NCBI RefSeq assembly: GCF_024448955.1
Contig: NZ_JAMOIH010000006.1
Location: 55,420 to 119,419 of the forward strand
Direction of reading: 5' to 3'
Length of the DNA: 64,000 nt
DNA from: Stutzerimonas stutzeri
GTDB lineage: Bacteria; Pseudomonadota; Gammaproteobacteria; Pseudomonadales; Pseudomonadaceae
The notes under the pieces are model-generated. The model made no database searches and was not told the origin of the DNA. It saw only the letters and a program-made list of their open reading frames with translations. Every line of letters begins with the position of its first letter. The first letter of the stretch is position 1. Made by a program: the position numbers and the translations under genes. Positions 8,282-17,008 of the stretch are shown piece by piece.

Positions 8282-10204
8282 ATGAACAGATGGTTTGGAA
8301 ACATTGGCGTCAGCCGCAAGCTCACCATCGGCTTCGGCGCCGTCCTGATCCTTACGCTTGTCCTGGCCTGGATCGGCTGGGGTAGCTTAAGCAGCGTTAT
8401 CCAACGCAGCGGCTGGATGACGCAAATCGCCCAGCTCAACAACGACCTGACGGATCTGCGCATCGCGCGCCTGCAACTCATGTTGGCCAACGGCGACGCA
8501 ACCACCAGCGCACGCGTGGACCAGACGCTGGACATCTACCTGACCCACCAGACCAAGCTGCTCAACACCTTCAAAAACCCGGTAAACGTGGCGATGCTCA
8601 AGGAGCAGGCCGGCTACAACGAGCTGTTCCGCCGCTCGCTGAACGACATGCGCCAGGGTTATGCGCTGGCCAACGACGCCCGCCAGACCATCGATGACAA
8701 TGCCGCACGGCTCGGCGAACTCACCACGCAAGTCAGCGCACGGGTCATGCAACTGGCCGAAGACAACGACCAGCACCTCGGGCAGTACCGTGCCATCACC
8801 GAGGTCAAGGAAGCGATCAAGCAGGCGCAGTATCTGCTGCGGATCTACATGGCCTCTTCTACCTCGCAGAACGCCCAGGCCGTCTATGGGCAGCTCGATG
8901 CAGCCCTGGCCACCCTGGACCGGCACCACGGCGCCCTCCAGCTGACCAGCCGGGATGCCGCGCCGCAGATTCGCACGGTTCTTGGCCAGTACCGCACGGC
9001 AATCGAATCGCTCGAAGCCGCGACCCAGGCAATTGCCACGGCGCGCCAGGGCATGATCGACCATCAGACGGAAATCCTGCGACTGAGCAAGGCGCTGTAT
9101 GCCTATCAGCTGGAACGGCTGGATATCGAGGGCAGCGAAGCGGGCAATCGCCTGATTCTCAGCGCAACATTGGCTGTACTGCTCGGCATTCTGGCGGCGT
9201 GGCTGATTACCCGGCAGATCGTTCTGCCGCTGCGCACCACCCTCGCGGACGTCGAGCGCATCGCCGCGGGCGACCTGACCGCCACCACGCAGATCACCCG
9301 CCGCGACGAACTCGGTGTCCTGCAGCAGGGCATCCAGCAGATGGGAAGCACCCTGCGCGAGTTGATCGGCGGCATTCGCGACGGCGTGAGCCAGATCAGC
9401 AGCGCCGCCGAGGAGCTGTCGGCGGTGACGACGCAGACCAGCGCCGGAGTCATTAGTCAGAAGGAGGAAACCGATCAGGTCGCCACCGCCATGCATGAGA
9501 TGTCGGCCACTGTCCATGAAGTCGCGCAGAACGCCGAACACGCGGCGCGGGCCGCCACCGAGGCGGATATCGAAGCGAGCGACGGCGACCGCGTGGTTGC
9601 CGAGGTAGTCACGCAGATCGAACGCATGGCCAGCGAAGTCGTCCGCTCCTCGGAAGCGATGGCGGCGCTGCAGAGCGACAGCGACAAGATCGGCAGCGTG
9701 ATGGGTGTGATTCGCGCCGTGGCCGAGCAGACTAATCTGCTGGCGCTCAACGCCGCCATCGAGGCGGCGCGCGCGGGCGAAGCCGGACGCGGTTTCGCCG
9801 TAGTCGCCGATGAAGTGCGTGGCCTGGCGCAGCGCACGCAGAAATCCACCGAGGAAATCGAGCAACTGGTCACCGCCCTGCACAACGGCACCCAGCAGGT
9901 CGCGGCCATCATGCAAAGCAGCCGCAACCTCACCGACAGCAGTGTCGAGCTGGCGCGTCGCGCGGGTAGCTCGCTTGCCAGCATCACCCGCACCGTGTCC
10001 AACATCCAGGCGATGAACCAGCAGATCGCCACGGCGGCGGAAGAGCAGAGCGCCGTAGCCGAGGAAATCAGCCGAAGCGTGGTGAACGTACGCGACGTCT
10101 CCGAGCAGACCGCCGCGGCCAGCGAGCAGACGGCTGCATCGAGCGTCGAACTGGCCCGCCTGGGCAGTCAGCTGCAGACGATGGTCAGTCGCTTCCGTAT
10201 CTGA
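8282..10204 (+). CDS. Methyl-accepting chemotaxis protein, probable HBM-type ligand-binding domain
   Basis: This 640-residue chemoreceptor has a first membrane helix at about 14-35 and a periplasmic domain of about 250 all-helical residues. A second helix lies at about 290-310, then a HAMP linker ([13 protein letters not shown]...RRDELG) and the signalling coiled coil with the conserved tip [19 protein letters not shown]. The size and helical character of the sensor domain fit the helical bimodular (HBM) class; McpS of P. putida, which senses TCA intermediates, is an example. The ligand here is unknown, though mqo lies just upstream. ATG 8282 is chosen over an in-frame ATG 42 bases upstream because it gives a normal MCP N-terminus. 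Confidence 0.92.
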   Translation: MNRWFGNIGVSRKLTIGFGAVLILTLVLAWIGWGSLSSVIQRSGWMTQIAQLNNDLTDLRIARLQLMLANGDATTSARVDQTLDIYLTHQTKLLNTFKNPVNVAMLKEQAGYNELFRRSLNDMRQGYALANDARQTIDDNAARLGELTTQVSARVMQLAEDNDQHLGQYRAITEVKEAIKQAQYLLRIYMASSTSQNAQAVYGQLDAALATLDRHHGALQLTSRDAAPQIRTVLGQYRTAIESLEAATQAIATARQGMIDHQTEILRLSKALYAYQLERLDIEGSEAGNRLILSATLAVLLGILAAWLITRQIVLPLRTTLADVERIAAGDLTATTQITRRDELGVLQQGIQQMGSTLRELIGGIRDGVSQISSAAEELSAVTTQTSAGVISQKEETDQVATAMHEMSATVHEVAQNAEHAARAATEADIEASDGDRVVAEVVTQIERMASEVVRSSEAMAALQSDSDKIGSVMGVIRAVAEQTNLLALNAAIEAARAGEAGRGFAVVADEVRGLAQRTQKSTEEIEQLVTALHNGTQQVAAIMQSSRNLTDSSVELARRAGSSLASITRTVSNIQAMNQQIATAAEEQSAVAEEISRSVVNVRDVSEQTAAASEQTAASSVELARLGSQLQTMVSRFRI

Positions 10205-10249
10205 CCGGTTGTTGCCCGAGGCCAGGCATTGCGCCTGGCCTCGATTGCA

Positions 10250-10717
10250 TCAGCTCGCCTGCGACTGCAAATAATTCTGCAGGCCGATGCGGTCGATCAG
10301 CCCGAGTTGCTGCTCGAGCCAGTACGCATGATCTTCTTCGGTGTCCATCAACTGCAGCGCGAGGATGTCGCGCGTCTGGTAATCGCCGTGCTGCTCGGCC
10401 AGCGTCATACCCTTGGCCAGGGCTTCTCGAACCTTGTACTCCAACGCCAGATCGCTGCGCAGCATCTCGGGCACGGTATGCCCGGCGTTTATCGCATGGG
10501 GTGTCATGTCAGGCGTGCCTTCGAGGAACAGGATGCGTTGCAACAGCGCATCGGCGTGCTGGGTTTCTTCTTCCATCTCGTGATTGATGCGCTCGTAGAG
10601 CTTGGCGAGGCCCCAGTCGGCATACATCCGCGAATGCAGGAAATACTGATCGCGCGCCGCCAGCTCGCCACGCAGCAGTTCTTTCAGATATTCGATGACT
10701 TGTGGCTGACCTTGCAT
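10250..10717 (-). CDS. Bacterial ferritin (FtnA-like, usually labelled bacterioferritin)
   Basis: This 155-residue, four-helix, cage-forming iron-storage protein retains the dinuclear ferroxidase ligands Glu18, Glu51, His54, Glu93, Glu127 and His130 (TEEDH). The haem-ligating Met52 of true bacterioferritins is Thr here (EEETQHAD). The same substitution and overall sequence are what I recall for P. aeruginosa FtnA, once called BfrA and shown to be a non-haem ferritin. I therefore call it a ferritin that probably lacks its own haem site. No Bfd or second Bfr gene is adjacent. Confidence 0.9.
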   Translation of the reverse strand: MQGQPQVIEYLKELLRGELAARDQYFLHSRMYADWGLAKLYERINHEMEEETQHADALLQRILFLEGTPDMTPHAINAGHTVPEMLRSDLALEYKVREALAKGMTLAEQHGDYQTRDILALQLMDTEEDHAYWLEQQLGLIDRIGLQNYLQSQAS

Positions 10718-10932
10718 TGCGACTCTCTCCTGCGCTGACTACTGAAAACCCGGGCAATGATACGCCCAATCGGCGTTGGACATCCCGCTACCCCGTTGTC
10801 TCGGGCAACGACTGACCAGCCGGTCACTAAAGCATAGGCCGAACTCCCGAGCCGGAGCGGGGTTCTACAAGAACTGTCGCGGCGTTTCGCATTGTCGCTG
10901 CGACGCCTTTGCTCGCCCTATCAGGAGTACGG

Positions 10933-12021
10933 ATGTCGCCGCCATTGCGAACACACCGAGGCCCGCTACCGCATTTCAGCATCACCGCAGCCCTATGCGC
11001 GCTGTTGACCCTGCCCGGCTGCGCCGACGACGAGCAGCCCGCGCAAGTGCCGCCGCGTGTGGCCTTTGTCGAACCGCTGCAGCGGTTCGATCACGGCCCG
11101 CAGACGCTGCGCTTTCCGGGCGTGGTCGAGAGCGTGACCACCACACAATTGGCGTTCCAGGTACCGGGGCGCGTCGAGCGCATTCTCGTCGACGAAGGAG
11201 AGCGCGTGGAAAAGGGCCAGCCACTGGCCAAACTCGACCGCACGGATTATGAGCTGCAACTGCGCGAGGCCGAGGCTCGGCTGCGCCAGCTAGAAGCGGA
11301 CCTGACACGCAAGCGCACATTGCTCGCCGAAGGCATTCTCGCGCCAGCAGCAGTCGAGCCATTGCAGGCCAACGTCGTGGCGGCGCGCGTGGCCCGCGAC
11401 AGTGCCCGGCGCGACATCGACCACAGCACGCTGAATGCCCCTTACGATGGAGTCGTCGCGCGGCGTCTGGTCGAGCCGGACATGGTGGTCGCCACCGGTT
11501 CGCCGGTGCTCGAACTGCAGAACAACCAGCACATCGAGGTCACGGTCGACCTGCCCGAGACCGCCGCGTTGAACATTCCGCTGAACGCCACCTTGCAGGC
11601 CGAAGGCGAGCTGGTCATTGCCGACCTGACGCTGCCGCTGACCTACAAAGAGCACAGCACCCAGCCACGCGAAGGCTCGCGCACCTACCGACTGACGCTG
11701 CGAGGCGATCCGCCGGCCGACTACAACCTGCTGCCGGGAATGGCCATGCGGGTTCGTCTGCAGCGCCCAGCTGCCCCGCGAGACGATGCGCCACCACGTT
11801 TTCGCCTGCCCCTATCTGCCGTACAAGCGGCACCGAACGGCAGCCACTATCTGTGGCTAGCGGTGAACGGCCACGCCCAGCGCCGCGATGTGCAACTCGA
11901 ACGCATCGAAGAGGACTACGCGGTAGTCAGCGGCGAGCTGAACGATCAGATGCTGGTGGTGGTGGCTGGTGGCAGCAAGCTTTCCGAAGACCAACCGATC
12001 AAAGCTGAACGGCGGAAATAA
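10933..12021 (+). CDS. RND efflux periplasmic adaptor (membrane fusion lipoprotein)
   Basis: This 362-residue protein is the first gene of a three-gene efflux operon. ATG 10933 follows the ribosome site AGGAG and gives a lipoprotein signal ending LTLPGC. The body shows the adaptor architecture: beta/lipoyl half (VESVTTTQLAFQVPGRVERILVDEGERVEKGQPLAKLD), alpha-hairpin (about 105-150), second lipoyl half (LNAPYDGVVARRLVEPDMVV) and beta-barrel. It would bridge the inner-membrane pump and the outer-membrane channel. The pump gene starts 4 bases after the stop. No regulator gene is adjacent. Confidence 0.92.
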   Translation: MSPPLRTHRGPLPHFSITAALCALLTLPGCADDEQPAQVPPRVAFVEPLQRFDHGPQTLRFPGVVESVTTTQLAFQVPGRVERILVDEGERVEKGQPLAKLDRTDYELQLREAEARLRQLEADLTRKRTLLAEGILAPAAVEPLQANVVAARVARDSARRDIDHSTLNAPYDGVVARRLVEPDMVVATGSPVLELQNNQHIEVTVDLPETAALNIPLNATLQAEGELVIADLTLPLTYKEHSTQPREGSRTYRLTLRGDPPADYNLLPGMAMRVRLQRPAAPRDDAPPRFRLPLSAVQAAPNGSHYLWLAVNGHAQRRDVQLERIEEDYAVVSGELNDQMLVVVAGGSKLSEDQPIKAERRK

Positions 12022-12025
12022 GCGG

Positions 12026-15000
12026 ATGGACTTAGCCCGTTACGCCATCTGCAAGCCGGTCAACATCTGGGTGTTGCTCCTGATCTGCCTGATCGGCGGG
12101 ACCATTGCGTTCTTCGAGATGGGCCGCCTGGAAGATCCCGAGTTCACCATCAAGGAAGCCGTCGTCACGGTGCAATATCCCGGCGCGACTGCCGTAGAGG
12201 TCGAACAGGAAGTCACCGAGCCGCTGGAAAGCGCCATCCAGGAACTCGCCGAGATCAAGGAAATCCGCTCGCGCTCGATGATCGGCCAGGCCGAAATCCG
12301 TGTGGAAATCCAGGACCGCTACACCGGCGAGCAGCTCGATCAGATCTGGGACAAGCTGCGCAACAAGCTCGACGATGCCCGGAAGGAGCTGCCACCGGGC
12401 ATCGACCCACCGCTGGTCAATGATGATTTCGGTGACGTCTACGGCATTTTCTTCGCCTTGACCGGCGACGGCCTGACCCTGGAAGAGCTGCACGAGGTGG
12501 CCAAGGATCTGCGCCGTGGCCTGATCACGGCTAACGGTGTCGGCCAGGTCGAAATCGCTGGCGTGCGCGAGGAACGGATTCTGGTCGAGGTCGATCAGGC
12601 GCGCCTGGCCGCGCTGCGTCTGTCTCCACAGGAATTGGTCGCCGCGCTCAGCGACGCCGATGCCGCGGTGGAAGCCGGCGGCGTGCGCGCCGGCGAGTTC
12701 TTCGTGCACATTCGTCCGAGTGGCGCCTTCGATTCGCTGGATGCCCTGCGCGCGCTGCCAGTCGGCCAGGGCCAGCAGAGCGTCGACCTGGGCTCCATCG
12801 CCACTTTGAAACGCGAGTATGCCGAGCGTCCGGTTCAGATCATCCGCCATAACGGCGAGCCGGCGCTGACGCTAGGAATCAGCGGCATCTCCGGCAGCAA
12901 CATCGTCGAGGTGGGCAATAGCGTCGAAGCGGCGCTGCAGGCCATGCAGCACTTGATGCCGCTGGGAGCCGAGCTGCATCCGCTCTACCAGCAGCACAGC
13001 ATCGTCAACGAGTCGGTCAATAGCTTCGCGCTGAACGTCTTCCTGTCGGTGGCGATCGTCGTCGGCGTGCTGTGTCTGGCGATGGGCCTGCGCGCCGGCA
13101 TGATTATCGGTGCGGTGCTGTTCCTGACGGTGCTCGGCACGTTGCTGTTGATGTGGCTGGCCGGAATCGAGCTGGAGCGCATCTCCCTCGGTGCGCTGAT
13201 CATCGCCATGGGCATGCTGGTGGACAACGCCGTGGTGATCTGCGACGGCATGCTGATCCAGAAGCAGCGCGGTATGAGCATCCTCGACGCATCACGCAAG
13301 ACCCTGCAACAGACGCAATGGCCGCTGCTGGGCGCGACCATCATCGGCATCCTGGCGTTCGCCGGCATCGGCCTGTCGCAAGACACCACGGGGGAATTTC
13401 TGTTCTCGCTGTTCTTCGTCATTGCCGTCTCACTGCTGCTGAGCTGGCTGCTGGCGCTGCTGGTGGTGCCGCTGTTCGGTCATTACTTGTTGGAGCGCAA
13501 AGATGACCGGCAAGCGGACAACGCGAAGGGCGCTGACGAGGCCTACAGCGGACCGATCTACAACCGTTACCGTCGCGTTGCCGGCGCTGTTCTGGCGCAC
13601 CCCTGGCTGACGCTGGGCGTGCTGGTGGTGCTGACCGTTTTCAGCGTGCTGGGTTTCAGCCGCGTACCGCAGAGCTTCTTCCCACCGTCGAGCACGCCGC
13701 TTTTCTACGTCAATCTGTTCCTGCCGCAGGGTTCGCACATCCGCGAAACCAGCCGCACCGCCGAAGACGTCGAGGACTACCTGAAGGGACTCGACGGCGT
13801 CACCGATGTGTCCACCTTTGTCGGTGCGGGCGCGTCGCGCTTCATGCTGACCTACGCGCCGGAGCAGCCCAACCCGGCGCTGATGCACTTTCTGATACGC
13901 ACCGAAGATGCGGAGGTGATCGCTGGACTGGTTCACGAGGTGAACCAGACATTGCCAGGCCGTTACCCTTCTGCCGATGTCGCCGCCGCGCAATTCCTGT
14001 TCGGACCCAACGCCGAAGCCAAGCTCGAGGCCCGCATCAGCGGCCCCGAGCTGGATGAATTGCGCCGATTGTCCGCTGAAGGTCAGCGAATCCTGCAAGA
14101 ACAGGGGCACGTCTTCAACGTCCGCGACGACTGGCGCGCACCGGTACCGGCGCTGCGTCCGCAACTGGATCTCGACCGCCTGGCCGACGCCGGGCTGACC
14201 CGCCAGCAAGTGGCGCAAGCCCTGTCGGTGGCCAGCGAAGGGCAGCAGGTGAGCGTCTTCCGTGACGGCGACGAGCTGATCCCGATCTTGCTACGGGCAA
14301 CGCCCGAGGATCGCGTGGCGCCGGGCGACCTGCTGCAACGGCTGATCTGGAGCCCGGCGACCAACCGCTACGTGCCGCTGGCGCAAGTGGCCGACGGCAT
14401 CGAGGCCACCACCGAGGAATCGATGATCCGCCGCTACGGCCGCGAGCGCACCATTGCTGTGCGCGCCGAACCGCGCGACGGAGAAAACACCAACGTCGCC
14501 TTCCAGCGGATTCGCCCGTTGATCGAGGGCATCGAATTGCCGGTCGGCTACTCGTTGGAATGGGGCGGCGACCATGAGCAGTCTTCCGACGCTCAACAGG
14601 CGCTGGCCAGCACCCTGGCGCTGCCCTATCTGGCGATGGTGCTGGTCACGGTGTTGCTGTTCGCCAAGGTGCGCCAGCCGCTGATGATCTGGCTGGTGGT
14701 GCCGATGGCGCTGTGCGGCGTCACCCTCGGCCTGCTGCTGACCGGCCAGGCATTCGGCTTCATGGCCCTGCTCGGCTTGCTCAGCCTGACCGGCATGTTG
14801 ATCAAGAACGCCGTGGTGCTGGTGGATGAGATCGACCGGCAAATCGCCGACGAGGTCCCACGCCTGACCGCCATCATCGAGGCATCCGCCTCGCGCCTGC
14901 GGCCCGTGGTCATGGCTGCGGGCACCACGGTGCTGGGCATGGTGCCGCTGCTGTTCGATCCATTTTTCGCCAACATGGCGGTGACCATCATGGGCGGGCT

Positions 15001-15082
15001 GGGTTTCGCCACGCTGCTCACGCTATTGGCGGTGCCGTGCCTGTACCTGCTGTTCATGCGCGTCAAACCGGAGGAAACCTGA
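12026..15082 (+). CDS. RND-family efflux pump (AcrB-type inner-membrane permease)
   Basis: This 1,018-residue resistance-nodulation-division transporter would be a proton-driven trimer in the inner membrane. The duplicated layout is clear: one helix (ICKPVNIWVLLLICLIGGTIAFFEMGRLEDPEF), a large periplasmic porter domain, helices 2-6, then a second porter domain and helices 8-12. In the proton relay the usual Asp-Asp of helix 4 is Asp400-Asn401 (GMLVDNAVVI), while the helix-10 Lys is kept (GMLIKNAVVLVDE). Substrate class is uncertain; the sequence looks like the HAE-type drug pumps rather than the metal exporters. Its TGA overlaps the next ATG as ATGA. Confidence 0.93.
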   Translation: MDLARYAICKPVNIWVLLLICLIGGTIAFFEMGRLEDPEFTIKEAVVTVQYPGATAVEVEQEVTEPLESAIQELAEIKEIRSRSMIGQAEIRVEIQDRYTGEQLDQIWDKLRNKLDDARKELPPGIDPPLVNDDFGDVYGIFFALTGDGLTLEELHEVAKDLRRGLITANGVGQVEIAGVREERILVEVDQARLAALRLSPQELVAALSDADAAVEAGGVRAGEFFVHIRPSGAFDSLDALRALPVGQGQQSVDLGSIATLKREYAERPVQIIRHNGEPALTLGISGISGSNIVEVGNSVEAALQAMQHLMPLGAELHPLYQQHSIVNESVNSFALNVFLSVAIVVGVLCLAMGLRAGMIIGAVLFLTVLGTLLLMWLAGIELERISLGALIIAMGMLVDNAVVICDGMLIQKQRGMSILDASRKTLQQTQWPLLGATIIGILAFAGIGLSQDTTGEFLFSLFFVIAVSLLLSWLLALLVVPLFGHYLLERKDDRQADNAKGADEAYSGPIYNRYRRVAGAVLAHPWLTLGVLVVLTVFSVLGFSRVPQSFFPPSSTPLFYVNLFLPQGSHIRETSRTAEDVEDYLKGLDGVTDVSTFVGAGASRFMLTYAPEQPNPALMHFLIRTEDAEVIAGLVHEVNQTLPGRYPSADVAAAQFLFGPNAEAKLEARISGPELDELRRLSAEGQRILQEQGHVFNVRDDWRAPVPALRPQLDLDRLADAGLTRQQVAQALSVASEGQQVSVFRDGDELIPILLRATPEDRVAPGDLLQRLIWSPATNRYVPLAQVADGIEATTEESMIRRYGRERTIAVRAEPRDGENTNVAFQRIRPLIEGIELPVGYSLEWGGDHEQSSDAQQALASTLALPYLAMVLVTVLLFAKVRQPLMIWLVVPMALCGVTLGLLLTGQAFGFMALLGLLSLTGMLIKNAVVLVDEIDRQIADEVPRLTAIIEASASRLRPVVMAAGTTVLGMVPLLFDPFFANMAVTIMGGLGFATLLTLLAVPCLYLLFMRVKPEET

Positions 15083-16563
15083 TGCCGCGCCGATTGCCTC
15101 GTACGCCCCTGCTCTGCGCATTGGCATTGGCGCTCGGCGCCTGCTCCAGCGTGCCCGAGCGGCCCGAGCCCGATGTGCCTGAATCCTGGTTTCATGCGGT
15201 GCGCGAGCAACCGGCAGACGCTGAGGCGCTCGCCGACTGGTGGCGGCAGTTCGACGATCCGGCATTGACTCAGCTGGTGCACCGGGCATTGGAAAACAAC
15301 CGCGACATCCGTCTGGCGATGCTGCGCGTCGACACCGCGCGGGCGCAGTTGCGTCAGACTCGCGCCGGGCTGTTCCCGACCTTCGATCTGCCAGGTTCGG
15401 CCAGTCGTCAGTGGATCGAAAACAACAATGAGCAAGACCCCGACAGCCCCATCGGCGAGTTCGTCCCGGATGACGACGTGATTACCTTCGACAGCTGGGA
15501 ACTGGCGCTACAGGCTACTTGGGAATTGGATATCTTCGGCGCCACCCGCGCGCGGACCGACAGTGCATGGCAGCAGATTCGCTCGGCCCAGGCCCAGGCC
15601 ATCGCCGCTCGGCTGGCGGTTGCCTCGAATACCGCTCAGGGTTACGTGCAACTGCGTGCGATGGAAGGCCAGCGGGCGTTGCTGGTGGAAGGCATCGAAC
15701 TGGCCTCAGGACTTGAGCGTATCGCCCGCGCGCTGTTCGAGGCCGGCGAGGTCACCCGTCTGGATGTCGAAGCCAGCGCAGCCGAACGGGCTTCGCTGGA
15801 AGCCGATCTCGATGAGCTGGACATCGATCTGGCCGAAGTGCGGTTGGCGTTGGACACGCTGCTTGCCGAACCGCCGGGCAGCACCGCGCGCCAGCTCACA
15901 GCGTCGACTAAAGTGCCGCTGGCAGACCATCCCATTCCGCCGGGGCAACCGCTGGACCTGCTGCGCAGACGCCCGGATCTGATCGCCGAAGCCGCGCAAC
16001 TGGAGGCCGCACAACTGCAGTCGCTGGCCGCTCGCCGTGACTTGTTCCCGACGCTGGCCCTGCAGGCTGCCGTGGGCCGCTCAGGGCTGGCGCTGGGTGA
16101 CGCCATTTCCAGCGCATCGAACTTCGCCCGCCTCGGCGCCACCTTTGGCCTGCCCTTCCTCGATTACCGGCGTCGCGGCGCAGCCATCGACCTGGCCGAT
16201 GTCGAGGGTGAAAGCACGTATCTTGGTTTTCAGCAGACCTTGGCCGAGGCGCTGGAAGAGGTCGAGCGATCATTGGTACGTATCGACGGGCAGCAACGCC
16301 GCCTGGATTCGCTGCGTAACACCCTGCGCCATCGCCAGTACGCCTACGAGCTCGCGCAGAAGAGCTATCGACTGGGCGAGGCGAATCTCAACGAAGTACT
16401 CGATGCCCAGCGCGGCTCACTGCAGGCGAGGCAGCAAGCCCTGCAGGGCCGCACCGCTCTGGCGACAGCGCAGGTCGTGCTGTTCGTGGCGCTGGGTGGT
16501 GGTTGGGAGATGAATCCGAATGCGCTGGGGGCTGGGACGGACACCGAGACGTCGGGCCAGTAG
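15082..16563 (+). CDS. Outer-membrane efflux lipoprotein, NodT/OprM family
   Basis: This 493-residue TolC-like channel is the third gene of the efflux operon. The ATG at 15082 overlaps the pump stop and has GGAGG 8 bases upstream, so translation is probably coupled. The signal peptide ends LALGAC (lipobox), giving a lipid-anchored outer-membrane protein. The two repeated OEP halves are visible (NRDIRLAMLRVDTARAQLRQTRAGLFPTF and RRPDLIAEAAQLEAAQLQSLAARRDLFPTL). Together with the adaptor and pump it would form a complete tripartite exporter needing no other gene. Confidence 0.93.
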   Translation: MPRRLPRTPLLCALALALGACSSVPERPEPDVPESWFHAVREQPADAEALADWWRQFDDPALTQLVHRALENNRDIRLAMLRVDTARAQLRQTRAGLFPTFDLPGSASRQWIENNNEQDPDSPIGEFVPDDDVITFDSWELALQATWELDIFGATRARTDSAWQQIRSAQAQAIAARLAVASNTAQGYVQLRAMEGQRALLVEGIELASGLERIARALFEAGEVTRLDVEASAAERASLEADLDELDIDLAEVRLALDTLLAEPPGSTARQLTASTKVPLADHPIPPGQPLDLLRRRPDLIAEAAQLEAAQLQSLAARRDLFPTLALQAAVGRSGLALGDAISSASNFARLGATFGLPFLDYRRRGAAIDLADVEGESTYLGFQQTLAEALEEVERSLVRIDGQQRRLDSLRNTLRHRQYAYELAQKSYRLGEANLNEVLDAQRGSLQARQQALQGRTALATAQVVLFVALGGGWEMNPNALGAGTDTETSGQ

Positions 16564-16667
16564 AGCCTGGCCGAGCCGGACGCGAACGCTCATGGTCCTA
16601 CGCTCTTGCATGGAACCGCCGATACCAAGCACTCCGGCGTCTTGGACGCAAAGCGTCCCGAAGTGCC

Positions 16668-16691
16668 GTGCCCACGCGGGAGCGTGGGCAC
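16668..16691. repeat. Inverted repeat, intergenic hairpin
   Basis: Perfect 10-base arms GTGCCCACGC (16668-16677) and GCGTGGGCAC (16682-16691) flank a 4-base loop GGGA. The form matches the many intergenic hairpins dispersed in Pseudomonas genomes. There is no T-run, so it is not an intrinsic terminator. Confidence 0.8.
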
Positions 16692-16810
16692 GATCAATCC
16701 GTGCCTCCCTCGACGTTCGATCATCGCCAGCTGATCTGGCTGTTTCGGGCTCTGGCTATTGAGCTGGCTTACCCACCGAAAGCAAGCCCTGAGGCCGGGC
16801 CGAGCGCCAA

Positions 16811-16832
16811 GGCCGAACAAATTCGGCCCTAC
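16811..16832. repeat. REP-like inverted repeat, diverged copy
   Basis: GGCCGAA (16811-16817) pairs with TTCGGCC (16822-16828) and is followed by CTAC. It shares its core with the better copy at 16915-16940. Confidence 0.65.
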
Positions 16833-16914
16833 AACTGCTCCGTGGAGCCAAAGACCTTCGGCCACCTTGCCAGCACAGCACCCGTCACAGTGATCAAGGA
16901 CGCCACACTGCCTC

Positions 16915-16940
16915 GTAGGGCCGAATTCATTCGGCCCTAC
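16915..16940. repeat. REP-like perfect inverted repeat
   Basis: Two perfect 12-base arms, GTAGGGCCGAAT and ATTCGGCCCTAC, are separated by TC. The arm matches the diverged copy about 100 bases upstream, indicating a family. Confidence 0.8.
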
Positions 16941-16945
16941 GGCCG

Positions 16946-16975
16946 CCCGGTTCGCGAGCAAGCTCGCTCTTACGA
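16946..16975. repeat. REP element (copy 1 of 2 in the window)
   Basis: The core hairpin GCGAGC-AA-GCTCGC (16954-16967) sits in the context CCCGGTTCGCGAGCAAGC. A near-identical copy is at 35317-35346, which shows a dispersed family. Confidence 0.8.
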
Positions 16976-17008
16976 AAGCGCACGGGGCGAACCTCGCTTT
17001 TTTTTCGA

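Larger units (their letters stand above)
16564..17008. other. Repeat-rich 445-base gap between the RND operon and the RIO kinase gene
   Basis: No gene is seen. The gap holds several hairpin-forming inverted repeats listed separately. Both flanking genes converge here, the usual place for REP-type elements in Pseudomonas. Confidence 0.7.

Noticed and set aside
8387..9916. 509-codon open frame antisense to the chemoreceptor gene
   Set aside because: It is rich in Gly, Arg and His as expected from a reversed MCP coding pattern. No motif or ribosome site was found.
16968..17004. Possible terminator near the T-run at 16999-17006
   Set aside because: The stem (AAAGCG/CGCTTT) is short with a long loop. 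It points away from the nearby kinase gene and is over 400 bases past the RND operon, so it may be just the edge of a repeat.
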